DNA of 64,000 bases from Chrysogorgia sp. JL179-B06 (GCA_035772405.1 JAYKKM010000196.1:4344501-4408500); one strand, 5' to 3'; counted from the stretch's first letter, positions 52,111 to 62,924 are shown. A program made the numbers and translations. Notes: generated by a model from the letters alone, not told the origin.

Positions 52111-52499
52111 TAATTGTCTTGTCTATACATGTATATCAATATTTTAAAATCTGCTCTTCGTATCATCTAGCTTTTTCGAACCGAAGTAATCAAACTCCAA
52201 AATTACTTATTAAGCAATGGTTATCTTGAAGATTTCATTGATCATTGTACTTTTGTTTTTCTTGATTGTTTGTTTTTCTGCCCTGCTAAAGACCTTAGTT
52301 CTCCTCAGGAAAATGTGGTCTATTTCTCTCTGCCTTTTACCGGATCTCATGCTTTACAGATCCGGACACAGATTTCTAAATTGTGTTTGCAAGTCTTCCC
52401 ACAAACCTCTTTGCATTTTATTTTTCAATAAGGATGAAGGTTGTCTTGTTTCTTTCCTTTCAAAGATCGGATCCCCCATTTGTTGATGAGATCGCATGT
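52111..52499. other. AT-rich spacer between two inverted Penelope-like fragments
   Basis: No coding support. Contains sequence encoding CSSYHLAFSNRSNQTPKLLI-like residues on the forward strand, whose origin I cannot assign. Confidence 0.4.
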
Positions 52500-52830
52500 T
52501 GTCTATAAATACATGTGTGTCAATGCTGTGGTGCATTGTATCTGGGCCAAACACGGCTATCATCTTTGACCAGAAAGAAACAAGTAACCACTTTGCTCTC
52601 TGCTATCCAGTCTCATACTCATTTTACCCATCACGCTATTACTCCTGATATTATTTCTTCTTCTCGTTCTTCTTCCAACTTTGAAATACACATGTCAATG
52701 CTATGGTGCATTGTATCTGGGCCAAACACAACTTTCCTCATTTGAGAGAGTTTACTGATTTCTAAATTCAAACCGTCTCTCAATGAGAACATCTCTGCCA
52801 TACCGCTTTCTCTATTTTAATTGTGTGTTG
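52500..52830 (+). mobile_element. Penelope-like GIY-YIG fragment with internal duplication
   Basis: Forward frames give CQCCGALYLGQTRL at 52,520 and again CQCYGALYLGQTQL at about 52,695, separated by TPDIISSSRSSSNFE. The tail (about 52,755-52,805) encodes LISKFKPSLNEN-like residues in another frame, the partner of 48,581-48,756. The repeat of the GALYLGQT segment indicates a local duplication or template jump. Confidence 0.7.
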
Positions 52831-53383
52831 TTGTTTTTTTGTTTGTTTTCTCCAACTTCTGTTACAGTGCTTACTGTCTTGAAAAGTATATTTTCTATTA
52901 GCAACGTCATGAATCAACGACCTCTCAGCCAATAGGAATTTTCCGTTCTCTCTCAGTGAACAGAGAAAACGCCGAAACAATAGCACCACTGCAGGCGCTC
53001 CCTCTCCTCCCCGTCCCAGCTCCCCAGCACAGCTGCTCCGCAGCCCATCCCAAGCCCCTTGCACCGGCTATGCAGGCTAACCTTTTATATGGGCATGATC
53101 AGAACAAACCCTGCAAATAAACTAAAACTGAAGAGTATTAAAGGCTTCCATAGGTCGAATAACAATTTTAAGAAATATTGACTTTTAGTACAGTATATAT
53201 ACAGCAATTTAGTAGGAAAATGTATGAATTCAGTATATATATATCATAACAAGATGTCAATCAGCTGAACACCTCTATTAAAAAGCCCAGATTTGATGTG
53301 CGCTGAAGAACAAAAATGTGCTGACTATATATATTTGATATGTTTAAATGTGTATATTATACTGTACTGTACAGTGTGTATTT

Positions 53384-53562
53384 GGTAAATACAAATCAAA
53401 TATCTAAAAAGGTTGGCCAGTGTACTGCCGAGATAGCATGTGAGCTAGTTGTCTAACGTTCCACGTTCTGACAAAGGTCTTCGCTCGAAACGTTATATAG
53501 ACAACTCACACGCTATTTCGGTGATCACCAACCTTTTAGATATTTGATTTGTATTTCTACAC
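53384..53562. mobile_element. Fold-back with a hammerhead-like core (Penelope-type terminus)
   Basis: The arms AATACAAATCAAATATCTAA... (53,388-53,416) and its inverse (53,528-53,555) flank a core with TTCTGACAAAGGTCTTCGCT followed by CGAAACGTTATATAGAC (about 53,468-53,505). The core has the GAAAC box and a hairpin but CTGACAA instead of CTGATGA. The flanking words CTAGTTGTCTAACGTT, ACACGCTATTTCGG and ACCAACCTTTT recur around the minisatellite at 58.1-58.7 kb. Confidence 0.7.
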
Positions 53563-53849
53563 TGCCTATATGCAGCACAACATGTTTTATCACTTATTTG
53601 GTTAATAGATCATTAAGATTGAAGCACCAAAACAAAAACCTGAGTTTTTTTTTGTAATATTCTGTACAAAACAGTTATCACAACATCACACCACATGTAC
53701 TTTGTCAGCGGTATGGTGGTCCCTTAATTTTTTTTGGCTACTAATATTGATCACACTAGGACACGGTGCCACACCATAGCATGTTGGAACGGGATGATTG
53801 ACCTGGCATTGAATGTTATTAGTATAAATACATTAGGTGATTATAGAAA

Positions 53850-54130
53850 TTGCGTGCGCTGATTGGTCGACCTACCTCGGATTATCACCTCCAGCGTTTT
53901 TTCAAGATGGCCGCCAGCCGATTTGTCAAAGTGACAGGAGAAAAAGTCAAGAAACTAGTATTTTTGAAGGAAATGCTAGTCCCTAAGATGTGGGAAAATG
54001 TGTATTTTATACTGAAACAATTATTCACCTCAGGCTCAGTGAATATCGGTGAATAAAAACCTCGACTTCGTCTCGGTTTTTATTCACCGATATTCAGCTC
54101 GCCTTCGGCGAATAATTGTTAATTAAACTA
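53850..54130. mobile_element. Fold-back around GTGAATATCGGTGAATAAAA
   Basis: An inverted repeat at about 54,041-54,094 (CAGTGAATATCGGTGAATAA... with a CTTCG loop) lies inside a larger paired region starting GAACAATTATTCACC (about 54,016-54,030) and ending GAATAATTGTT (about 54,111-54,121). The upstream frame MAASRFVKVTGEKVKKL (from 53,907) is short and unassigned. A MITE is likely. Confidence 0.55.
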
Positions 54131-54511
54131 AACAATATCAGTACCTACACCGCTAAACATACTGTAAGCCTTGTTCAGTCCTGTACATACTGTACTGTAC
54201 CTGTAATTCATCTTTTATTATTTATGTTTTTCATACTGTATGTAATTCTGATAGGTTTAGGTTGGTTGTTTCTGATGAAACAAGTCATTTGTCAATTCCT
54301 GGTCAGATAAGGATCAATGTGTATCTCAGGTAAATTGGCCATAATTATGTAAATTTGCAGACAATGGCATTACAGCATCTGCAGATTATCCTCAGAGACA
54401 ATTTACATCTAATTATTTTAGGGTAATACTTTATGGTACTCATGTACTGAACTCTATATTATAAAATAATTTTGAAAAGGTGTATTCTAAATGCAGTGTT
54501 TCTATAACTGT

Positions 54512-55308
54512 CAGGGACGCCGGAAACTGGGGGGGGGGGGGCAAGAGGGTGGGGGTCTTGCAGGAGGGCGGCTGATTTTAGAAAAACATTTGTTAATTCT
54601 GTAATACTGTGAAGGCTTACTCACATGGCCTAACTCATGCGCTTAGCTTCGAAACAAACACAATAGACACATTCAGGTTATAACTCAAAACAGTCAAAAT
54701 CAATGCGTAAGTTGGGAATCTCAGTAAAAATATACTATATACGTTTTCCGCCTGGCGAATCACCGAATTCTCGGTTAGAATAATGAAATCACAACAGTCA
54801 ACAGATGATCGCATGATTAATGAAATGACCATGCTCGAAGGAAGTGTTGTGATGCCAAGAGAAGAACGAAATAGAAATGCTGCTACAAAAGCACTTGCGG
54901 AGGCCGCCGCTAAGCCCGGTCAATCAAAACTAACATCGCTTTTCACTGTAGAAATCATGGAACGTAGAACTGTGTCATCGAACCAAAGTGAACCACAGCC
55001 ATCAACTAGTAGCCACAGATGAGACAACTGTCACTAACAGTGCATGTGTATATATATTGTTATTTATATAAAGACATTTTTCAGTTTCTTCTTTTCATAT
55101 TCAAACTAAAGCATATACTTTCATAGAACTTGAAAAACGCGTCTATTTTGGAGAGGTTGCTCTGACCAGAAACAGAAGACTTATTTTTTGGGGGGTTAAC
55201 TCTTAAGTTTAAAATAACCTAGCTCATAGACGAAGAATAGATATCAATGAAAGTGCCCTTTGATGAGAATCCTGCCCCTCTTGCCCTTTTAACGTTCCGG
55301 CGTCCCTG
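54512..55308. mobile_element. 797-bp non-autonomous hAT element
   Basis: CAGGGACGCCGGAA at the left and its exact inverse at the right form 14-bp terminal repeats, flanked by ATAACTGT on both sides (54,504-54,511 and 55,309-55,316), an 8-bp target duplication. A G-run follows the left end. The only notable frame (54,783-55,022, KPGQSKLTSLFTVEIMERRT) is unassigned and lacks hAT catalytic motifs. Confidence 0.88.
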
Positions 55309-55404
55309 ATAACTGTATAAAAACACGGACATTTTCCCAGCGTTCTAAAAATCAAACAAATGGTTGCTAAAACTTGTTTAAAATTTAATCGAATAATAAA
55401 TAAG

Positions 55405-55938
55405 CCCAGCAAAAAACACGAAATATGTTTTGCATATTTAAAAGGTTTATTTACGCGTAACATAATCAGAGAATGAATGAATAAATTATTTACAAAGGTG
55501 CTAAAAATTACAGCGGTTAAGTTACATGATACTTTAGTTAGGATATATATACGTAAGGATGTATGTTATTGGCGTATGAGGGAAAATCGGAAATATACAG
55601 TGTGAGGCAAGTGATAAGTTAAAATAAGGAAAGTGGCTTCTCAGACATGAAGTTCAGAGACAGGTGGATTAGAGGAGGAAGACAAAATGGTGAAATCATC
55701 ATATATAAGAAACAGGGTATCCAGTGTCACAATTATGTGTCAGAATACTTGTGGGGGAAGGATTAATTCGTAAGTATAGTCTTCGCCTGCATACGCCAAT
55801 AATATCCATCTTGTAATACTGTATATCCTAACTAAAAGTATTCATTCTCTGACGACGTTACACGTACATGTCGAAACGTAAGATCTTCTCTAAATAAACC
55901 TTTTTAATATGCCTATATTTCATGTTTTTTGCTGGCCT
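55405..55938. mobile_element. 534-bp fold-back with hammerhead-like core
   Basis: The left arm GCCCAGCAAAAAACACGAAA through AAAAGGTTTATTTA (55,405-55,452) is matched in reverse at 55,891-55,938. Near the right end, TCATTCTCTGACGACGTTAC, a hairpin and TGTCGAAACGTAAGATC (about 55,846-55,886) form a Penelope-like hammerhead relic. The layout is the same as 53,384-53,562. Confidence 0.7.
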
Positions 55939-56421
55939 TTGTTATTATTGGATTACGATTTCCGCCTGGTACTTCTATAGCTCGTATTTTAAAATTTAAC
56001 TTGTCTAAAATTTGGGGCTCTTTATATGAGACTGTAGTATATACAACATACTAATCAACTTAATATTCTATTGGCCGTCTATATCACTATGGGAAGTTTG
56101 GCATTTACACATGCAATTTATTTGTAACCTAAGCATTTTTTTGTAACCCAAATAAGCAACTTATTTGTAATCCAATTTTTGGATTTGGTTGTGACCTCAT
56201 AAACCAAGTTAAACCGTTGTACATTTGGAACACAAATGTTGCTGAGAGTTTGGGGTATTTTTCTGGACAACTGGTAACCATCGATTTCCTTTTAGACCTG
56301 TTGGATCGTTGGTGCATACATAATCACATATTTTACAAAAATATATATCATGTAATTTATGGAGTAATCTTATATTCTTATTGTGCATTTTCAAAAAATG
56401 TTACAAATACTTTGTATTTAG

Positions 56422-56604
56422 GTACTAAAACCACTTGCAGCCCTGAGAACTAATCCTTTGCCAGATTCAGAAGATAACACATCAATAACACATACATTTA
56501 AAGAAACCTTACGTTCTTTTGTGGATGCTGCTGGTCAAAAGAAAAGAATAAACAGTCATGAAAGTGACACGCAAAGGGAGAATTATTTGTTTGACTTCTA
56601 TTAA
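56422..56604 (+). CDS. Candidate exon, possibly INTS13, ending in a stop
   Basis: After an acceptor TTTGTATTTAG (ends 56,421) a 60-codon frame in phase 0 reads VLKPLAALRTNPLPDSED, then NTSITHTFKETL, ending FDFY and TAA (56,602-56,604). Its composition is gene-like. Placed without gaps against the INTS13 region after exon 1, LAA, SI and H align in register with the family segment LMAALAAV... SILH. It lies between exon 1 and the 61.4-kb exon on the right strand. The in-frame stop would truncate the protein, so it could be a poison exon, an exon of another gene, or a mutated exon. Moderate evidence that it is coding, weak for its identity. Confidence 0.4.
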   Translation, partial: VLKPLAALRTNPLPDSEDNTSITHTFKETLRSFVDAAGQKKRINSHESDTQRENYLFDFY

Positions 56605-56889
56605 CAGGTATTGGCTTGGTTTGATTTCTAAAGTTGGGATTATATCGATTGTACTAGTACATCATTACAACCCTTCGCTCTCCATTTGAGTCTCACTGAC
56701 AATCAGAAAGTTCAATACTTCAATCCCTGTCTGGGACTCAAAAACCTTTTCTGAGGATTTGAGGTCTTATTCACTACACAACTACAGGTAGTGTCCATTT
56801 ATAACACAAAGTGGTGTAGTGTGGCCTGTGTGGGGATAGTGCATGTACTGCAAAAACAAAAATCTTAACTTCTTTAGTTAGTGAGAGAC

Positions 56890-57070
56890 TTAAAGGGGCT
56901 ATGTCACGATCTGCCTGGTTACTCAGCTAAGCGTACTTTTTTATTTTTGATTCGGAATCCAAAATCAAAGCGAAGCGAAAGCTAAACGATTGGCTTATAC
57001 TATCTTGAACAAAAAATCAACAAGTATGCTTAGCTGAGTAACCAGGCAAATCGTGACATAGCCCCTTTAA
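56890..57070. mobile_element. 181-bp MITE with TTAAAGGGGCTATGTCACGA ends
   Basis: The left TTAAAGGGGCTATGTCACGA and right inverse (ending CCCCTTTAA) continue as paired arms of about 48 bp through CTGCCTGGTTACTCAGCTAA. A TTAA or TA target is suggested by the ends. No coding capacity. Confidence 0.85.
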
Positions 57071-58135
57071 ATTACAGTATAATATATCATTCAAAAACTC
57101 ATTAATAATTCATGAGGAAAACACAAAGGAAAATCATGACCGTATCGTGTTTTTATATTTTGATAAAGATTAATCCTGATTTACTGTACATAAACTTTTC
57201 CTTGGATTTTCTCGGCAAAAATGGCTTGAATCACTGAAATATTTTTTGTACTGAAATAGTTGGTAAACATGGTTTATTTAGATGCAGTCGTTTTTGAAGC
57301 CGTTCAAAACACTCGCAGCAGTGTTTTATCGTGTCTAAAACACTCGGCCGCTATCTCCTTGGGTTTTATCACCCCAAATTTAAACACTGCTGCGAGTGTT
57401 TTAAACTATACAAAAATTGACTTAGTAATCTAAATATTTGTTTAATAAGCAAATAGGAATTAATGTGAAAAACTGGCGTGAATGTAGAGCGTAAAATTAT
57501 TGACTGTGCATCTTAACCTCTCTGTAAGAATAAATATGAAACCTACTTAAGTTCTCAAAAGAACTTGATATAATATGAAAAATAGAAATAAGAGAACTTC
57601 TAAAAATACTTAAGTAAGAGTACTTGTCTTTCTCTCAGATCTTACAGTATTTCTCTTTTTCATATTTTCTTACATTTTTGTATTTGCACTCTGACTTCCC
57701 AAACTGTAAATCTGCACTTGCAGTTGCAGACTAGTTCTGAGTTTTTCCAAAGTATAATTCTAAGGATTGTATTTTAATATATTTTAATTCCAGGTGTATT
57801 TTAACTCCAAGGTGTAATATTTTTTTTCAAGTGAGAATGAACTAAGTTATATTGTGGATTATGTGTTGTAAGGCGTTCAAATCAATTTCAGAGGCTAGTA
57901 GATCAAGCAGGTTTAGTAAATCAATGTGATATATAAATGTGTTGTTCTGCGTAGGCAGTATATAGAAAATAGAAATCGAAAACTCTAAAAGGTTGGTGCA
58001 CTACAGCAAATACGGTCTTCACCATGTTTACGCTATAGTAAATATAATATTTCAATACTTTTGCTTCATATTTACGCAATTGCAGTAAATTGGAGTAAAT
58101 CCATTTTTTCGTGCAGTGTAGTATGTACTAGGAGC
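57071..58135. other. Intronic DNA with two small fold-backs
   Basis: 57,303-57,406 is an inverted repeat of AAAACACTCGCAGCAGTGTTT around a 55-bp centre. About 57,549-57,602 is the second copy of the AAGTTCTC mini-MITE also present at 32,372. Near 57,985, AAAAGGTTGGTGCA may be the left end of the Penelope-type terminus that contains the minisatellite. No gene seen. Confidence 0.6.
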
Positions 58136-58159
58136 TAGTCTAACGTTTCATTTTTGGCA

Positions 58160-58690
58160 CCTTCACTCTCTGTCGAAGGGTGTTCGCAGTCTGTCGAAGG
58201 GTGTTCGCTGTCTGTCGAAGGGTGTTCACTGTCTGTCGAAGGGTGTTCACTCTCTGTCGAAGGGTGTTCACTCTCTGTCGAAGGGTGTTCACTCTGTCGA
58301 AGGGTGTTCACTCTCTGTCGAAGGGTGTTCACTCTCTGTCGAAGGGTGTTCACTCTGTCGAAGGGTGTTCACTCTCTGTCGAAGGGTGTTCACTCTCTGT
58401 CGAAGGGTGTTCACTCTCTGTCGAAGGGTGTTCGCTCTCTGTCGAAGGGTTGTTCGCTCTCTGTCGAAGGGTGTTCACTCTCTGTCGAAGGGTGTTCACT
58501 CTCTGTCGAAGGGTGTTCGCTCTCTGTCGAAGGGTGTTCGCTCTCTGTCGAAGGGTGTTCACTCTCTGTCGAAGGGTGTTCACTCTCTGTCGAAGGGTGT
58601 TCGCTCTCTGTCGAAGGGTGTTCACTCTCTGTCGAAAGGTGTTCACTCTCTGTCGAAAGGTGTTCGCTCTCTGTCGAAAGGTGTTCGCTC
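58160..58690. repeat. 21-bp minisatellite derived from a hammerhead-like core
   Basis: About 25 copies of CTCTCTGTCGAAGGGTGTTC plus one base (A or G), with 18-bp variants lacking one CTC and a few copies with AAAGG. The last unit runs without a break into GTTCGCTCGAAACGCTAGAC and then ACACACTATTTCGG and ACCAACCTT, the flank seen at 53,384-53,562. The array therefore grew from the CTG-x-CGAAGG...CTCGAAAC hammerhead-like core of a Penelope-type terminus. Open frames on both strands through the array are a by-product of a unit length divisible by three. Confidence 0.85.
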
Positions 58691-59820
58691 GAAACGCTAG
58701 ACCTCCTACACACTATTTCGGCAGAATACCAACCTTATGTATAGTACTGTATAATAGCGGTAGCCACGTTGTGCATGTTTGATTCGTGCATGTACAGGTA
58801 TGATTGATTAATCAATTGAGCGTTTTGTGTGAAATTTCAACTGCGCAATTATCGTCGCGGCTGATTTGTGTCGTGGTCTAGACGTACACGTGCTGTTCGC
58901 CGGGGGATTATTTCGAAGCATTGCTTTTCCTCATTTTCGTGGGTCGTTATTATACGAAATTTATCTCCAGTCTTACCATTTTGGTAAGCTTTTGGTGGCT
59001 TATTTGAAAGGTAAGCAGCAGTTTCTGTCTTATTTCATATTTGTTTTGAAAAGTGTGGTCTGGTTTATCATCGGTTATTCGTTGGTGGTCGTTCTTATCG
59101 TATTCATAGTTACATGACTTTCAACTACTTTCAGTTTTCCTTGCCTTCGTTGACTTAACCGGATTAGGGAGGTCGTACAGACGTACACGTTCTTACGTTT
59201 GCGTGTAGCGGAGGAGTTTATCGTGTCGTTAAACATTTAGTTTAGACAGTTATATTTTGGTAAATTAAGTTTATATTTTGTTTTACTTTCTGTTTAAGAT
59301 CGTGCTTCTGGCAGTGACCAACCACCGCAAAGCGAAGGTCTCGGTGTCGACACTTTAACGTTGAAGATCGAAATCTCGAATCAATTTCGCAGCCATTTTC
59401 AGCAATTTCACAGCATTAGCAATCTTTAAATCTCTATAAAATTGTACAAAAACCAGTCTGCTCCTAAATTTTGTACGAAGATAATATATTATACCTGTAT
59501 ATTTTTATAGAAGTTGCATAATACTGCAGGATACAAATCTCCTAGAACTGACGTGACATACACTGTATCGAGTAAGAATCGCTTGTCACAAACGTATTTG
59601 TGGAAGGTATAAAAAGGTTTATTTTGGAATACAATGTTGATTGTTGTTTTTATTTACACGTCGTTTTTTACTTTCCAAGGATAAAAGTTGTTGTTGAACA
59701 TTACACAAGGTCAAGTGTAAGGTTCAATAAAATATTGGCTAAGGATAAAAGAGTGCTCAATACTGTAAAACCGTATAGAGCAGGTGATATACTGTATATA
59801 GTAAAATTAAAAACTTCATT
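58691..59820. other. Intronic DNA, no element recognised
   Basis: No supported gene. A frame at 58,866-59,117 encodes a hydrophobic C-terminus but has no splice or homology support. Confidence 0.4.
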
Positions 59821-60289
59821 GTCGCTAATCAGAGTTTTACGCTTAAAACGATCATCAGGCAATTAATTATCTAATTAGTTGATTGATTCGAATTGTGATC
59901 TACGAGTCACGATTCGAATATTCCTTTTAATATAGAGTATGTAACGTCATTGATGAGAATGTTGATGACGTTGTCCCTTTCTTCCCGCGGTTTTGGCTAT
60001 TCGCATAAAAATTTATTTTCGTGGCGGCATTTCGACACTACAAGTATCTCGGGCTCTTTTGTTTTAAACAAAGATTGCATTGTTTTGAACAGCGTAAAAT
60101 TTCGGTATAGTGCTGTTTAACTGATTCATTTGCGGTCATTCCAATGTATTATTTAGATTGTGCGTTGTCGGTGGTTGTTACTGTACGGCTTTATAGATTA
60201 CGTTCGTTGTTTAAATAGTTTCCTGGAAGCGGGTATTTGTTTTTGTGCCTACATGCAGTTGCAATTTGACACTCAAAGCTTGTTTTTAT
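59821..60289. other. Possible Penelope-type terminus and flank
   Basis: On the reverse strand, near 59,860-59,820, CCTGATGATCGTTTTAAGCG followed by TAAAACTCTGATTAGC resembles a degenerate CTGATGA...AAAC terminus. The remainder is unrecognised. Confidence 0.35.
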
Positions 60290-60930
60290 GATCTCCAAAA
60301 AACGCTTCAATATTTCTAAAACGATTGTAGTGTCTGAAATCAGTCTGTGTTTAAGTCGGAACCGTTCTCATCTCTCTTCGAGTTACCGTCGTGCTAAAGA
60401 CGTGAAATTACTCTTAGGAATAAAAATTATTCATTCTTCTTGTTTCGCACAAATATTCTTCTGTTTGAAACGCCGTCCTCTTTCTAGGTTGTCGTTGTAG
60501 ATCTTAAGGTCCCTATTGCAGATCTCGTGTTCGGCATGCAGCTGTAGCTGAATATTCTGTGCGGGCCTACGTTTGTCTTCACATTTCTACTGAAAATGAG
60601 GGGTTGAACCAGATTGTTTCTTTGTCGTTTTTCTTTGGTTTGATGATTGCGTTTGATGATCGTTGGTGAGTTATTGAAGGTTTGATTGGTATTTACTTCG
60701 TCTTCTATTTCTTCGTATAGATTGACGCAGCTGATTAAAGTGATGATTGGTCAGAGGATGTTGAGAGATTCGCTTGTTGATAATTGATGGAATTTTCTTT
60801 ATAATCGATGGTGGGTGGTTAGAATGGCTGTGGACATAAAGTGGTTCGTTATTTGGTTTTCGGTTGGTAAAATTTTCGGTCGTTCAGGTTGAGCGTGATG
60901 TCGAGGAAGTTTGTGTTTTTTTTAGTGGTT
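60290..60930 (-). mobile_element. Penelope-like element fragment (region between RT and endonuclease)
   Basis: Reverse-strand frames give TNFLDITLNLNDRKFY (about 60,910), a degenerate NHPPSI...INKRIS block (about 60,800), KETIWFNPSFS (about 60,620) and FSYSCMPNTRS (about 60,545). The order FLDITLNL, IWFNP-F-S and SYSCMPN is the standard series between the RT and the GIY-YIG domain in a large cnidarian Penelope-like family. Multiple stops and frameshifts; inactive. Confidence 0.8.
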
Positions 60931-61244
60931 TGAGCTGTGATTTTGGAGTACGAATTTGACAAAAAAATTGTTGTAAGGTCTTTCCTTGCTCGGACAAAAA
61001 GTTCTGTCAGTCACATTATTTAATAAGGCTAGACCATTTGTCCCTGTACACTGTACAGTCCTACGATTTCTTTTCCGAATCTTTTGGCTAGAGAATCTAG
61101 AATAAATTAATAGGCCAACCAACTCGCAAATCACTGCCCCGCCTAGCTCCGGCATGTTATACGCCAAGGCTTTTCCTCCGTTGAATAGCAGGGATTTTCT
61201 TTCATGCTTAATAACGGATATTTCTTGGTCAGAACTGGTGGTAT

Positions 61245-61430
61245 ATTGTGAGCAATTTAAACACAATATTGAGACAAGTTTTACGTGGTAGTAATACGTG
61301 GAATATTATGAGTTACTTATAAACACAACATTGTTGCTAGACAATCTTGTACACTGTAGTAAACATTGTGAGTAATAATACGTGGAACATTGTGATCAAC
61401 TTAAACACAACATTGTTTCGAGACAAGTTA
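61245..61430. repeat. Diverged tandem repeat (about 60-90 bp units)
   Basis: Blocks with AATACGTGGAA, then AACACAACATTGTT and GAGACAAGTT recur about three times immediately upstream of the INTS13 exon acceptor. Non-coding. Confidence 0.6.
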
Positions 61431-61436
61431 TTTCAG

Positions 61437-61619
61437 GAATTTGTTGCTCGTATTACTAACCTTAACCTTCGTTTATTAAACCACCACATTATTAAACGTA
61501 TGCTACCTTTTACTCTTTTTTTGAAATTAGTTCGTCGTCTTTTACATTTTGTCGACCTTGTCCTTGTCCATGTTCTCAGAAGTGGTGAAATTAGTAAACT
61601 TAGTGAGAGGACATTTAAG
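61437..61619 (+). CDS. INTS13: Internal exon of the INTS13 homologue
   Basis: Acceptor TTATTTCAG (ends 61,436) and donor AAG followed by GTAAG (61,620) bound 61 codons, both boundaries in phase 0. The frame reads EFVARITNLNLRLL, then LVLVHVLRSGEISKLSER and TFK. In human INTS13 the corresponding segment (after the ITNAK region) is DCVQETI... with ELVLIHTYPVGEDSLVSD, which aligns residue by residue around LVL-H and GE-S. The segment lies in the N-terminal (VWA-like) part of the protein. It is followed by the 62,348 exon in the correct frame. Confidence 0.75.
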
Positions 61620-61892
61620 GTAAGATTTCACTGAACCTTTATGGTCATGTGCAAACATCTTTACTTTATTTAACAACTGATTAAGGCTCTTAAAAAGTGT
61701 TTCTATACTGGGATTTACTAAAATCAGGCGCCCGGTCCACGGCCCGTAAGCACGTGGCCCTACAGTGGGGCCGCGACTCGGCGGCTTGACGATTTGGTCA
61801 GCTGTATGTAAAGACTAATTCTCGTTCCCATATTGCTTTATTGTTAAACCACATTGGTTGGAATGGCAATATAGAAATACAGTAAGGTCCAA

Positions 61893-62165
61893 CCTAGCCT
61901 CCTCTGCAGGCAACTCTATGGCTTCTTTTTTACGAGTCAAATAGCTTCCAAGGATGTTTTGGCCGTGCCAGATAAATAAAAAAGAGCATGGAGAGGGAAA
62001 TCAACAAGAGGGGCGAGGCGCAATGGGCGTGAATCTCTTCACAGATCCCAACAATCCCTATACTTCCCTGCAATCCCAGCCAAAACATTGCTCGCACAGC
62101 CTTGGAAGCTATTTGACTCGGGAAAAAGAAGCCATAGTGTTGCCTGCGGAGGACGCTAGATCCAA
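61893..62165. mobile_element. About 270-bp fold-back MITE in an INTS13 intron
   Basis: Arms of about 70 bp: CCTCCTCTGCAGGCAACTCT, TCAAATAGCTTCCAAGG and TGTTTTGGC at the left are mirrored at the right as GCCAAAACATTG, CCTTGGAAGCTATTTGA and GTTGCCTGCGGAGGA. No coding capacity. Confidence 0.8.
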
Positions 62166-62347
62166 CCTATGGGCCCCATAAAAATGAAACAAGACAAAAA
62201 CTAATGAGTTAAATTGACCCTAAATCAATCAAGTGTAAACATGGTCCTTAACCAGATTTTCACGTGGTGACATATTATATAATTGAAATAATAACATTTC
62301 TATGATTGTTAATATTATTGTTTTAATACTTATCCTCCTTCTTTCAG

Positions 62348-62474
62348 CCCATGTCTAATTTATGTGTGTCAGTTCAAACGATGAAGGCGTCTCAACTTGT
62401 ATCAAAAATGTCTTTATTGGTACAAAAACATTTCAACCTAAAATCTAACGATTGTTACTGGTATTCCAATGAAG
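62348..62474 (+). CDS. INTS13: Internal exon of the INTS13 homologue
   Basis: Acceptor TTCTTTCAG (ends 62,347) and donor G followed by GTAATT (62,475) bound 42 codons plus one base. The frame reads PMSNLCVSVQTMKASQLVSK followed by MSLLVQKHFNL. This corresponds to the family segment around GRHLATKLNILVQQHFDL, with LVQ-HF-L identical and the surrounding residues conservative. The incoming phase (0) agrees with the preceding exon. The outgoing phase is 1, so the next exon should begin with the second base of a codon; I did not find it in the remaining window. Confidence 0.8.
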
Positions 62475-62924
62475 GTAATTTTATATTTTAAGATAGGGGG
62501 GAGTTGCATATTTGCCGGGAATCCCCCTGTCAAGGGGTATTCTAAAGGCTAAAATTGTAATATTTTGGAAGTTATCATATACGGTTAGAAAAATACCTTC
62601 CGTAAAATATTCGAGAAAAAGTGCGAATAATCGACGAATAGTGCGAATAGCTGACAAATAGTACGGATATTTAACGAATCGTCGCAACTCGTCAACAGCG
62701 CGGTTATGAATGTCCAAATACATGTCTTGTGCACGATAAATGTTTCGCTGATGGCCGATTTGACTTAATAAAGCTACCAAAAATACTAGAGTAGCGAATG
62801 GTGTCTTTTAGATTTCTTTTAGGCCGTCCAAAAGGTGTCAAAATAGTAAATAGCCGTCCAAAAGCCGTCATTATCAACTGGCCGTCTTAAATCGAAACTG
62901 GCCGTCCAAAAGACGGCTGGCTGG
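62475..62924. other. Intron with a GCCGTCCAAAAG short repeat
   Basis: Between about 62,820 and 62,915 the word GCCGTCCAAAAG or a close variant occurs five times at irregular spacing, in a segment beginning AGGCCGTCCAAAAGG. The rest is plain AT-rich DNA. Confidence 0.55.

Noticed and set aside
52780..53064. Reverse frame of 94 codons near 53 kb
   Set aside because: Low-complexity, no homology, overlaps the tail of a Penelope-like fragment on the other strand.
54400..54480. GTHVLNS-coding stretch resembling the INTS13 segment after exon 1 (GAHVLNS in human)
   Set aside because: The phase does not agree with exon 1 through the available acceptor, a stop follows after two codons, and the match is only about eight residues; probably chance or a dead exon.
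58160..58690. CRISPR-like appearance of regular repeats
   Set aside because: The units are directly adjacent with no spacers, and the genome is eukaryotic.
58135..58782. Several overlapping repetitive frames (SLSVEGC, LCRRVFT, STESEHP)
   Set aside because: All come from the 21-bp minisatellite read in different frames; no non-repetitive domain is attached.
58866..59117. 83-codon frame with hydrophobic C-terminus
   Set aside because: No splice sites, homology or conserved context; could arise by chance in AT-rich DNA.
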